NCBI GenBank assembly: GCA_035532415.1
Contig: DATKRB010000024.1
Coordinates: forward strand, 12,581-76,580
Direction: 5' to 3'
Source: DATKRB01 sp035532415
GTDB taxonomy: Bacteria; Actinomycetota; Acidimicrobiia; Acidimicrobiales; RAAP-2
Length of the DNA stretch: 64,000 nucleotides
The notes beneath the pieces were generated by a model. The model did no database searches. It was not told the origin of the DNA and saw only the letters and a program-made list of their open reading frames with translations. Both the position numbers and the translations under genes were made by a program. Below, one piece after another: positions 18,570 to 26,643 of the stretch (position 1 is the stretch's first letter; every line of letters starts with the position of its first letter).

Positions 18570-19346
18570 TCAACAACCGCCGGCCGGTCCCGGAACTCCC
18601 GGGCCCGTCGCCGGTTGATCGACCGCGCCGACGTCGGCGGGTCTCGGATTCGGGCCCAGGTGGACCACGTACCAGGTCCCGCGCCACGAGATGAGGGATG
18701 CCACGGCGAACGACTGAACGGTCGCGCCCTCGGTGTAGACGAGGCGGATGCCCGGCAGATGCCAGTAGCCGATGGAGTTCTCGCAGGCGCCCGGCGGGAC
18801 CCAGGTCGCGTCGCCGGCGGCGACCCCCACGCTGATCAACCGGGCCGCTCCCACACCCACGCCCAGCTCCTGGTGGTACGTCGCGATGTCGAGGCGGTAG
18901 AAGGCGACCAGCCGGTCGCTGTAGTCGGACGCCGGATCAGCCAACAGTCCGGCCTTCATGGAGACGTACGCGCTCCGGGGAAAGAAGAGCGGGAGGCCCT
19001 CGTCGGGTGAGCCGTCCACGATCGCCCGCCAGAGCTCCTGCATCCGCTCCTGTAGCGGCGCCCCGTCCGACGGCTGGTCGGACGTCTGTGGCAGCTTCCC
19101 GGGATCGATCGTCGTGGTCATGGTCGTGGTCGAGGTCGTGGTCGATGCGGTCACAGAGGTCGGGCTCGTGGACGGGGCGAACGAGCGGCCGGGGGCGCCC
19201 CGGTTGCATCCCGCCGCCACGACGGCAACCATGAGCAGGGCGGCGATGGTCCGCGCCACCGGTCGGTGGTCCCGAGGTTCGAGGTCGGTCACCCCGAGAG
19301 CGCCGATGCCGCGCCGTCCCGATCCCAGCTCCCGCCCGCCCCTCAT
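18570..19346 (-). CDS. Probable lipoprotein of unknown function
   Basis: A 258-residue protein whose ATG shares one base with the stop of the upstream citryl-CoA lyase-like gene (TGATG). A signal segment AALLMVAVVAAGC ends in a lipobox (VAAGC), followed by a Ser/Thr-rich spacer (TTTSTTTMTTT) and a globular domain (GSPDEGLPLFFPRSAYVSMK, YSDRLVAFYRLDIATYHQELG, WHLPGIRLVY, SWRGTWYVVHLG). No family is recognised. Its tight coupling to CoA-metabolism genes is unexpected for a surface protein. Confidence 0.75.
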   Translation of the reverse strand: MRGGRELGSGRRGIGALGVTDLEPRDHRPVARTIAALLMVAVVAAGCNRGAPGRSFAPSTSPTSVTASTTTSTTTMTTTIDPGKLPQTSDQPSDGAPLQERMQELWRAIVDGSPDEGLPLFFPRSAYVSMKAGLLADPASDYSDRLVAFYRLDIATYHQELGVGVGAARLISVGVAAGDATWVPPGACENSIGYWHLPGIRLVYTEGATVQSFAVASLISWRGTWYVVHLGPNPRPADVGAVDQPATGPGVPGPAGGC

Positions 19347-20170
19347 CACTCCACGTGGCGCAGGTCCGGTCCCGTATAGGTCGGCAGGACCGAGGGTGGC
19401 ATCGGACCTTTGAGCCTGGACGGGCCGGTCGTCTCCTCCCACGCGTGGGCGAGGATGCCCACGCTCCGGCTGAGGACGAAAAGCCCCCGCCCGAGCGGGG
19501 GTTCCAAGCCCAGCTCGCAGAAGACCACGGCCGTCGCCCCGTCGATGTTCATCGGCACCGGACGCCCCACGATCTCTGCCACCTCACGCTCGACGGCGAG
19601 GGCCACACCGACGAAGCGGCCACCCACCACGTCATCCGCCGCGGCCGAGCGGACGGCATCGAGCAGGGGTGCGACCCGCGGGTCGACCGGGTGGAACCGG
19701 TGCCCGAAGCCCGGAACGAAAGGGTCGCGCCGGCGTGCCTCGGCCACGGCCCCGCTCGTGGCCGAGGCGAGCGTGGCACCGCCGTCGACCGCTCCGGCCA
19801 CCTGCAGGTACAGCTCCATGCACTGCTGGCCGGCGCCACCGTGGACGTCACCCAGCATGTTGACCCCGGTGGCGATCGCGCTGTTCAGCCCCACACCGGT
19901 CGTGGCGGCCATGCGGGCGGACGCGATCGACGGCGCCTGGGGCCCGTGGTCGACCGACGCCACCAACGCCGCCTCGAGCAGGCTCGCCTGACCCGCCGAA
20001 GGCAGCTCACCAACGATCAGCAGCCAGATCACCTCCGCAAGGCCGATGTTCCCGATCAGCTCCTCCACCGGGTAGCCCCGGAAGCGGATCACGCCCGGGC
20101 GGATCTCGGCGATCGACGTGGCCCACCAGTCGGCACCCTCGGGCCACGGCACCCCCTCGAGCCCGCTCAC
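19346..20170 (-). CDS. Citryl-CoA lyase / citrate synthase-like protein (short form)
   Basis: A 274-residue member of the citrate synthase superfamily lacking the large N-terminal part, as citryl-CoA lyases do. GTG at 20170 overlaps the CoA-transferase stop (GTGA). Seen: RFRGYPVEELIGN, the first catalytic His region MLGDVHGGAGQQC, the second His in PGFGHRFHPVDPR, and the C-terminal HAWEETTGPSRLKGP. Expected chemistry is aldol cleavage or formation of a citryl- or citramalyl-type CoA thioester. With a family III CoA transferase directly upstream, the pair could activate and then cleave a citrate-like acid. Citrate synthase activity is less likely. Confidence 0.8.
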   Translation of the reverse strand: MSGLEGVPWPEGADWWATSIAEIRPGVIRFRGYPVEELIGNIGLAEVIWLLIVGELPSAGQASLLEAALVASVDHGPQAPSIASARMAATTGVGLNSAIATGVNMLGDVHGGAGQQCMELYLQVAGAVDGGATLASATSGAVAEARRRDPFVPGFGHRFHPVDPRVAPLLDAVRSAAADDVVGGRFVGVALAVEREVAEIVGRPVPMNIDGATAVVFCELGLEPPLGRGLFVLSRSVGILAHAWEETTGPSRLKGPMPPSVLPTYTGPDLRHVE

Positions 20171-21378
20171 AGCACGCCCTCGGAGCGCAGCCGCGAGATC
20201 TCGGCGGACGAGCGGCCGAGCCGGGCCAGCTCGTGATCGACATCGGCGCCGAGCACCGGCGGTGCGGTGCTCGGGCGAGCTGCCCGGCCGTCGACATGAA
20301 AGCCGGCGGTGACCACCCGGAGAGGGCGGTCCGTGCCGGGGACCGTGCCGACCTCGGCGACCAGCTGACGGTGCTCGAGCTGGTCGAGCTCCACCACCTC
20401 GGGGATCGACAGAACCCGGGCGGCAGGCACCCCCAACGGGTTCAGGAGCACCTCCCACTCCGTCGCCGGGCGGGCAGCAAGCGCCGCTGTCAACTCGGCA
20501 TTGAGGGCCGGCCGGTTGACCAGCCTGTCGGCCCGTTCCGCAAAGCGGACGTCGATAGCCAGGTCGGGACGGCCCACGGCATCGCACAGGGCGACAAATT
20601 GGCCCTGCTGATTGGCGGCGATGTTGAGGAGACCGTCGGCCGTCGCGAACGCGCCGGAGGGGCTGGCCGTGAAATTGTCGTTGCCCATGCGTTCGAGCTC
20701 CTGGCCACCGATGAGCCAGTTGGAAACCGCCCACCCGAGACCGGCCACGGCGCTGTCGAGCATCGAGACGTCCAGATGGGCGCCCTCGCCGGTGGCCGCC
20801 CGGCGCACGAGGGCCGCGGTGATGGCGAAGGCCGCCGTCATGCCCCCCAGGGTGTCGCAGATCGGGAACCCGGCCCGCGTCGGCCCGCCGCCTCGCTGCC
20901 CGGTGACGTCCATCACCCCGGAGAGCCCCTGCACGATCTGGTCGTAGGCCGGGCGGTCCGCCATTGGCCCGTCGGCCCCGAAGCCCGAGATGGCGCAGTA
21001 CACGAGCCCCGCGTTGCGCGAGCGGAGCTCGTCCCATCCGAACCCCAGCGACGCGAGCACCCCGGGTCGGAAGTTCTCGACGAGGACGTCGGCGTCCTCG
21101 GCCAGCTCGGCCAGGATCGCCTTGCCCCGCTCGTCCTTCAGGTTGAGGGTGAGCGAGCGCTTGCCGGCGTTCTGGGCGAGGAAGCTCGACCCGGTGCCCC
21201 GGTGGTTGAGCGCGGGATCCGCTCCCAGCTGACGGGCGAGATCACCCGAAACGGGCATCTCGACCTTCAGCACGTCGGCGCCCTGCAGGGCCAGCTGATA
21301 GGTGCAGAACGGCCCAGCCAGGACGTTGGTCAGGTCGAGGACCTGCACACCGGAGAGCAGGCGGGTCGGCGAGCGCAT
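20167..21378 (-). CDS. Family III CoA transferase (CaiB/BaiF)
   Basis: A 403-residue family III CoA transferase that moves CoA between carboxylic acids. The ATG at 21378 gives MRSPTRLLSGVQVLDLT. Seen: LAGPFCTYQLALQGADVLKVE, AGKRSLTLNLKDERGK, DVLVENFRPGVLASLGFGW, CAISGFGADGPMADRPAYDQ, and the active-site Asp region DVSMLDSAVAGLGW (Asp in SMLD). It overlaps the citryl-CoA lyase-like gene by 4 bases. Likely donors are succinyl- or acetyl-CoA. Confidence 0.92.
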   Translation of the reverse strand: MRSPTRLLSGVQVLDLTNVLAGPFCTYQLALQGADVLKVEMPVSGDLARQLGADPALNHRGTGSSFLAQNAGKRSLTLNLKDERGKAILAELAEDADVLVENFRPGVLASLGFGWDELRSRNAGLVYCAISGFGADGPMADRPAYDQIVQGLSGVMDVTGQRGGGPTRAGFPICDTLGGMTAAFAITAALVRRAATGEGAHLDVSMLDSAVAGLGWAVSNWLIGGQELERMGNDNFTASPSGAFATADGLLNIAANQQGQFVALCDAVGRPDLAIDVRFAERADRLVNRPALNAELTAALAARPATEWEVLLNPLGVPAARVLSIPEVVELDQLEHRQLVAEVGTVPGTDRPLRVVTAGFHVDGRAARPSTAPPVLGADVDHELARLGRSSAEISRLRSEGVL

Positions 21379-21542
21379 CACGCTCGGATCGTAGGCGCCG
21401 TGAAGTCCCGGGAGGTGACCCTGGTGCTCCGGCCGGGGCAGAGGCTGGCGGATCGTCACCTCGGCGAACGGGCGGCCCGCCGAGGGAACCCTCGGGTCCC
21501 GTCGGACCGGCCCACCGCCTCGCAGTGGCCGGCGAACACCGC

Positions 21543-21758
21543 CTACCGCTCGACCCCGGGGTCGTGGGCCGTTCGGGTCACGAGAGGGATGCCGAGGGCG
21601 ATCAGGTTCGCGGCCACCGACAACGGGATCGGACAGGTCACCGGCACCCGGAAGCCGACCCCGACCGCTTCGGCCCGCACCTGCTCGTGGTCCACGAGCA
21701 GGCGGACCCAGTCGACCCGACGCAACCCAGCTTGGCCTGCACGTTCCGATCGCGCCAC
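21543..21758 (-). CDS. Small hypothetical protein
   Basis: A 71-residue open frame (MARSERAGQAGLRR, VDWVRLLVDHEQVRAEAVGVG, then PIPLSVAANLIALGIPLVT). Composition and the even mix of hydrophobic and charged residues look coding, unlike the Arg/Pro-rich alternatives on this strand. No family recognised. It precedes the CoA transferase by 165 bp. Confidence 0.45.
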   Translation of the reverse strand: MARSERAGQAGLRRVDWVRLLVDHEQVRAEAVGVGFRVPVTCPIPLSVAANLIALGIPLVTRTAHDPGVER

Positions 21759-22081
21759 TGCCTCTCACCCCCCCCGTCGGAGCGGTGGCCGCCACGACGG
21801 ATCTCTGATCAGATTTTAGGTGGGGCTAATCTTTGCGTCAAGGGGTTCCGACGAAGTCGTGCACCGACATTGCGCAGCCACTGAAAGGCCGTCCTGCATC
21901 GAGGTCGCCCCGGGTACCGGCCGACGACAGGGGCTCCACCCGGTCCCCGGGGAGCGGGACAGGGCCGGGTCGGAGGCGGCGATCGACGCTGCTCGATCGA
22001 GCCGTTACGATCCCCCGACTGGGGAGCGCACAAAGTCGCCGCTCCGCAGCGCATGGCTCGCGCACGAGACGGAGGACGGCA
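21759..22081. other. Intergenic divergent promoter region, no gene seen
   Basis: This stretch between the small hypothetical gene and the SDR has an AT-richer core at about 21795-21845 (CTGATCAG palindrome at about 21806-21813, then ATTTTAGG and CTAATCTTTG). Both flanking transcription units read outward, so it probably holds both promoters. No protein-like frame of any family was seen. Confidence 0.5.
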
Positions 22082-22912
22082 GTGACCACACTCGACGGCA
22101 AGGTTGCGTTCATCACCGGAGCGGCGCGAGGGCAGGGCCGCTCGCACGCCGTGCGCCTCGCGAGCGAGGGGGCGGACATCGTGGCGATCGACATCTGCCA
22201 CGACATCGAGACGATGAACTATCCGAACGCCACGCCCGAGGATCTCGCCGAGACCGCACGCCTGGTGACCGAGCAGGGCCGACGCATCGTCACCCTTCAG
22301 GTGGACGTCCGGGACGCGGCGGCGGTCTCGCGGGCCGTCGACACCGCATGGGAGGAGTTCGGGCGGATCGACATCGTCCTGGCCAATGCCGGCATCGTGG
22401 TTCTCGGGGACTCGAGCGCCGATCCCGCCCAGATCTGGCAGGACATCCTGTCCACAAATCTGTCGGGCGCCTGGTACGCCGTCAGTGCGGCCATCCCGAA
22501 GATCATCGAGGGGGGACGCGGCGGCGTCATCATCCTGACCGGCTCGACCGCCGGGGTCCGGCCCACTCCGAGCACTGATCCAAGCGGTGCTGCCTACACC
22601 GCGTCGAAGTTCGGTCTGGTGGGCATTGGCAAGCAACTGGCGTCCGCCCTCGCCGAGCATTCCATCCGCGTCAACGTCATCCACCCCACCGGGGTGGCGT
22701 CGGGCATGACCATGAACGAAGCGATGGCGCGCCTCATGGAAGAGGCCGCCGCCGGCGGCGCCAACACCATCTCGGCCATGCAGAACGCGATGCCCGTCGA
22801 CATCCTCCAGCCGGAGGACATCTCGGACACCGTCTCGTTCCTGGTCTCGGACAAGGCGAAGTGGATCACCGGCGTCTCCCTCCCCGTCGACGCAGGCTTC
22901 TCGGTCCGGTAG
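22082..22912 (+). CDS. Mycofactocin-coupled SDR family oxidoreductase
   Basis: A 276-residue short-chain dehydrogenase. GTG at 22082 gives MTTLDGKVAFITGAARGQGR, whose GAARGQGRSHAVRLA form is the signature of the mycofactocin-linked (carveol-dehydrogenase type) subfamily; these bind NAD non-exchangeably and are recycled by mycofactocin. Seen: ANAGIV, catalytic Ser in LTGSTAG, YTASK catalytic pair, and an insert after the first strand (CHDIETMNYPNATPEDL) usual for the subfamily. It is convergent to the enoyl-CoA hydratase, with a hairpin between. No mycofactocin biosynthesis genes lie in the window. Confidence 0.92.
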   Translation: MTTLDGKVAFITGAARGQGRSHAVRLASEGADIVAIDICHDIETMNYPNATPEDLAETARLVTEQGRRIVTLQVDVRDAAAVSRAVDTAWEEFGRIDIVLANAGIVVLGDSSADPAQIWQDILSTNLSGAWYAVSAAIPKIIEGGRGGVIILTGSTAGVRPTPSTDPSGAAYTASKFGLVGIGKQLASALAEHSIRVNVIHPTGVASGMTMNEAMARLMEEAAAGGANTISAMQNAMPVDILQPEDISDTVSFLVSDKAKWITGVSLPVDAGFSVR

Positions 22913-22933
22913 GGACCGGCGACCGACCGGTCC
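22913..22933. terminator. Hairpin between convergent SDR and enoyl-CoA hydratase genes
   Basis: A perfect 7-bp inverted repeat GGACCGG (22913-22919) and CCGGTCC (22927-22933) with a 7-base loop starts immediately after the SDR stop codon. There is no T-run, so any terminator function is inferred from the convergent position. Confidence 0.5.
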
Positions 22934-22964
22934 GCAGCGACCGACGAATCCTCGCGGTGGTCGA

Positions 22965-23762
22965 TCACCGCTCTTCGAACCTCGGCTCCCGATGCTCCCT
23001 CGCCGCCAGCAGGCCCTCCGCCTGGTCGGCGGTGCTCCGCAGGGCGCATTGCTCCACCCACTCCTTCGCCGTCGCCCTCCGCAACCCGTCGGCAAGATCG
23101 CCACGCAAGGTTCGGCGGATGGAGCGAACGGCCAGCGGCGCGGCCGAGGCGATCTCCGCTGCCAACGAGTGGGCTTCGGCGCGCAAAGACCCTTGGGGAA
23201 CGAGTCGGTCGAGCAGTCCCATGGCGAAGGCGGCTCCACCGTCGACCCGCCGGCCGGTATAGAGCAGCTCCTGCGCCCGCTGCTGCCCCGCAACTGCGGG
23301 CAGCGTGATCGTGAGCCCGAACCCGTGGTGCATGCCCAGGCGGGCGAAGTTCGCGGCCATCCGAGTCTCGGGGGAACCCACGCGGAAGTCGCACAACAGG
23401 GCGAGGGCCAGGCCCCCGCCGATGGCTCCTCCCTGCACCGCTGCGACGACCGGTTTCGTCGCTTCGCAGATCCGGGCCCCCTCGTCGTATATCGGGTTGG
23501 AGGCGGGCGGGGCCGCACCGTCGATCACGGCCTGGCGGCGGCTGACGACGTCCACCCCGGCACAGAAGTGCCGACCTGCGGCCGCGAGCACGACGGCCCG
23601 GCAGCGCCGATCCCCGTCGAGCTCGAGCAGCGTGTCTGCCAAGCGGCGGGTCAGATCGGCGTCGAGCAGGTTGTTGGGCGGGCGGCGGAGCTCGACCGTG
23701 GCGACGAAGTCGCCCCCGACGTCGACACCGATCCCCTGGCGATCGCCATTGTCGTCGCTCAT
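22965..23762 (-). CDS. Enoyl-CoA hydratase/isomerase family protein
   Basis: A 265-residue crotonase-fold protein for acyl-CoA catabolism. Seen: VELRRPPNNLLD, oxyanion-hole block GRHFCAGVDV, second block GGAIGGGLALALLCDFRVG, and ARLGMHHGFGLTITLPAVAG where hydratases usually carry a catalytic Glu; here the sequence reads GMHHGFG, so this may be an isomerase or other crotonase rather than a hydratase. Downstream of the ligand-binding protein gene, 23 bp apart, in the same direction. Confidence 0.88.
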   Translation of the reverse strand: MSDDNGDRQGIGVDVGGDFVATVELRRPPNNLLDADLTRRLADTLLELDGDRRCRAVVLAAAGRHFCAGVDVVSRRQAVIDGAAPPASNPIYDEGARICEATKPVVAAVQGGAIGGGLALALLCDFRVGSPETRMAANFARLGMHHGFGLTITLPAVAGQQRAQELLYTGRRVDGGAAFAMGLLDRLVPQGSLRAEAHSLAAEIASAAPLAVRSIRRTLRGDLADGLRRATAKEWVEQCALRSTADQAEGLLAAREHREPRFEER

Positions 23763-23785
23763 GCCCGGTGGGGTCCGTTCCGTCC

Positions 23786-24877
23786 CTACCGGGGGTACTT
23801 CACGGTGTCGACGCCGCTCATCTGGCGCAGGACCAGGTAGTCGGGACCCTTGAGTGCCGTCCGTTCCCAGGGACCGAATCCCTGGACGGTACCCGCCCCG
23901 CCGAGGGCGGCGGGTACCTGATGGATGCGCTGGAGTCCCTCCGTCACGCCCTCGGGGGTGTGGACGGTGGCGTACCGGAGGCCGAGCACTGCCAAGGTGG
24001 CCATGTCGTACATGCCGCCGAAGATCGGTTGGAACGGACGGGTGCCGTGACGCGCCTCGTACCCGTCGAGCGCGGCGCGCAGGGTCTCGTTCTCCTCATC
24101 GACCTGGTCGACGTACACCCAGCCGCTCATCTCGCGGCGCTCCTGGGGAGACTTGGAATAGAAGTGCATGCCCGCAGTGGTCGTGAACCTGGGCGGATCC
24201 CAGCCGGCCGCGGTCAACGCCCTCGACAGGTGGAGCAGCACGGCGCCGAAACCCAGGTACACCAGAGCGTCGGGCTCTCGGTCGGCCACCTGCCGCAGCT
24301 CGTCACCGAGATCACCGGCCACCGGCGAGCACTTCAGGTCGGAGACCACGGCCAACCCGCCACGCTCGCACTGCTCTTCGAAGAACTCGAAGTACTCCTG
24401 CCCGATCGGAGAGCGGTCGCGGATGACGCCGACCGTGCGCAGGCCCCGGCGCTCGATCGCCCGGGCGATGAGGGGTCCGTCGCCGTGCAGCGCACCGATC
24501 TGGTACTGGAACCCGTACCTTCCTCGCGATCGCGTCGTCCCGGGGAAGTTGATCGTCGGCACCCCACGCGATTCGAACAGGGGCACGACGGCCATGCAGT
24601 TGTCCGTGATACCGGGGCCGATGATCACGAGCACTCCCTCGTCGGCCAGAGCGGTCCACGCGTCCATGACCGCCTTGGCCGTTCCCTGCGGCAACCCGCG
24701 GCCCGAACGAACGACGAGCTCGATGGGCCGGTCCACCTCGCCGGCCGCCAACGCCTCGTCGAACCGGAACCGGATCACGTTCCCGATGCCGTCCTCAAAG
24801 GCGGCGGAGTCGGGCATCAGGCCCTCGTGCAGGAAACCGACCTTAAACGGCTCGACACCGTCGCTCACGGGACGCAC
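23786..24877 (-). CDS. Type I periplasmic-binding-protein fold (Leu/Ile/Val receptor-like) protein without a signal peptide
   Basis: A 363-residue protein with the ABC branched-chain substrate-binding fold: KVGFLHEGLMPDS, ALADEGVLVIIGPGITDN, VPTINFPGTT, VGVIRDRSPIGQEYFEFFEE, DALVYLGFGAVLLHLSRALTAAGWDP, GGMYDMATLAVLGLRYA. Unlike ordinary members it has no signal peptide or lipobox at the N-terminus (MRPVSDGVEPFKVGF), and no permease or ATPase genes are near. It may be a cytoplasmic ligand sensor or amide-type binder within the acyl-CoA cluster. Confidence 0.82.
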   Translation of the reverse strand: MRPVSDGVEPFKVGFLHEGLMPDSAAFEDGIGNVIRFRFDEALAAGEVDRPIELVVRSGRGLPQGTAKAVMDAWTALADEGVLVIIGPGITDNCMAVVPLFESRGVPTINFPGTTRSRGRYGFQYQIGALHGDGPLIARAIERRGLRTVGVIRDRSPIGQEYFEFFEEQCERGGLAVVSDLKCSPVAGDLGDELRQVADREPDALVYLGFGAVLLHLSRALTAAGWDPPRFTTTAGMHFYSKSPQERREMSGWVYVDQVDEENETLRAALDGYEARHGTRPFQPIFGGMYDMATLAVLGLRYATVHTPEGVTEGLQRIHQVPAALGGAGTVQGFGPWERTALKGPDYLVLRQMSGVDTVKYPR

Positions 24878-24971
24878 CTCGCCTCTCGGACCACAAGCCT
24901 CCGGTCGTGTCTACCACAGCCGCGGCGACGAGCCACGGAGGCGGCGCCGTCCACGAACGGAAACCGGACTG

Positions 24972-26531
24972 TCAGTTGACTCCCCGGCTCTGCCCTGCCC
25001 AATAGGGGGCCCGCAGCTCCCTCTTGAGGACCTTGCCGGTCGGGTTCCGTGGGAGGGCGTCGACGAAGTCCACCGACGTGGGGCACTTGTAGTGTGCGAG
25101 ACGCTCCCGGGCGAAGCCGATGACCGCGCCCGAGTCGGCGGGGGCCCCCGCACGCAGGACGACGACGGCCTTGACGGTCTCGCCCCACCGGTCGTCAGGG
25201 ACGCCGATGACGGCGACGTCGGCCACGTCGGGATGGGCGGCCAGCACGTTCTCGACCTCCGCCGGGTACACGTTCTCCGCTCCCGAGACGATCATGTCCT
25301 TGATCCGGTCGGTGAGGAACAGGTAGCCATCGACGTCGAGGTAGCCGCCGTCACCGGTCCGGAGCCAGCCGTCCGAGGTGATGGTCGCATCGGTGGCGTC
25401 GGGGTTCCGCCAGTAGCCGGCCATGTTCTGACCCGAGCGGGTCCACACCTCCCCGACGGTCCCGCTGGGGAGGTCGCGGCCCGTGGCAGGATCCACTACC
25501 CGCACTTCCACCCACGGGAACGGTCGCCCCGCGGAACGCAACAGGTGGCCGCGTGGCCCTCCGGGATCGTGGTCCGCGGCGTTCAGCTGGGCGATCGCCC
25601 CGGTGGTCTCGGTCATGCCGTAAAGCTGCTCGAGATGGGGACCGAAGGTGTCGAGCGCCCGCGTCAGGAGCGACTCGCTGATCGGCGACGCCCCGTAGTA
25701 GAGGCTTCGCAGCGTGACGAAATCCGCCCGGGTGGTCCCTCGGACTTCGAGCATCGCCTGGATCAGGGCGGGGACCACGAACCCGTGGGTGACCCCCTCC
25801 TCCCGGAAGCCGGTGACCAGCCCGGCGGGGTCGAGCTCACGGAAGACGACCGTCGTGCCGCCACCCGCGAAGCCGTTTATCGCCCAGCCACAGCCCCCGA
25901 TGTGGAACAGCGGAGAGGTCACGGCATTGACCGCCGTGGCATCGACACCCCAACGGTCCCGAGCCCCGTCGATCAGCGCCTGCAGGTTGGCGTTGGTGAG
26001 CATGACCCCCTTCGGACGCCCGGTGGTGCCCGACGTGTAGAGCTGCAGCGCTACGTCGTCGCCATCGGAGACGAGGCCGGGGTCCCTGTCGGGATGGGGT
26101 TCCGACCATTCCCGCAGGGCCACCCCGGCCCGGTCGCCGATCGACACCAGGGCCAGGCCCGACGCCGACGCCGCCAGCGCCGGCCGGTGGGCGTCGAACT
26201 CCTCACCCAGGAAGAGGATCCGGGACGCGGCGTCGTCGACCAGCTCGAGGACCTCGCGGGTTGCCGACCGCCAGTTCAAGGGGGTGTAGACGGCCCCGAT
26301 CTTGAGGACCCCGAAGAGGATGACGATCAGATCGATGCCGTTGCGATCGAGGAGCACCACCCGGTCACCCCGGCCCACCCCTGTCGCCAGCAGGGCCTGG
26401 GCCACGCGATTGGACCGGTGGTCGAGCTCCTCCCAGGTGAGGGAGGTCTCCCCGCTGCGCACCGCGACGCATCCGCCTCTGGCCTCGGCGTGCCCACGGA
26501 CCACCCCGGCAATCGTCCATCGCTCCCCCAC
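24972..26531 (-). CDS. Acyl-CoA synthetase (AMP-forming, fatty/aryl acid type)
   Basis: A 519-residue ANL-superfamily ligase from GTG 26531 (VGERWTIAGVVRGH). Seen: A3 motif LYTSGTTGRPKGVMLTN, A5 motif YGMTETTG, A7 SDGWLRTGDGGYLD, A8 hinge LTDRIKDMIVSGAENVYPAEVE, and catalytic Lys in NPTGKVLKRE. Converts a carboxylic acid, ATP and CoA to acyl-CoA, AMP and PPi. First of three same-strand genes (ligase, ligand-binding protein, enoyl-CoA hydratase) that probably form one catabolic unit. Confidence 0.92.
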   Translation of the reverse strand: MGERWTIAGVVRGHAEARGGCVAVRSGETSLTWEELDHRSNRVAQALLATGVGRGDRVVLLDRNGIDLIVILFGVLKIGAVYTPLNWRSATREVLELVDDAASRILFLGEEFDAHRPALAASASGLALVSIGDRAGVALREWSEPHPDRDPGLVSDGDDVALQLYTSGTTGRPKGVMLTNANLQALIDGARDRWGVDATAVNAVTSPLFHIGGCGWAINGFAGGGTTVVFRELDPAGLVTGFREEGVTHGFVVPALIQAMLEVRGTTRADFVTLRSLYYGASPISESLLTRALDTFGPHLEQLYGMTETTGAIAQLNAADHDPGGPRGHLLRSAGRPFPWVEVRVVDPATGRDLPSGTVGEVWTRSGQNMAGYWRNPDATDATITSDGWLRTGDGGYLDVDGYLFLTDRIKDMIVSGAENVYPAEVENVLAAHPDVADVAVIGVPDDRWGETVKAVVVLRAGAPADSGAVIGFARERLAHYKCPTSVDFVDALPRNPTGKVLKRELRAPYWAGQSRGVN

Positions 26532-26643
26532 TGCGTGCAGGGTAGAGCAGCGCCGGGCTCGGCGCCGCTCGCCGCACCGGGTGACCGACCGCCACCCGGG
26601 AGGTGACCCGACCCCTCCACCGCGAGGGTGAGGGTACCCGCCC

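Noticed and set aside
19346..20170. Housekeeping citrate synthase
   Set aside because: At 274 residues it lacks the N-terminal large domain, and it is coupled to a CoA transferase, which fits citryl-CoA lyase-type enzymes better.
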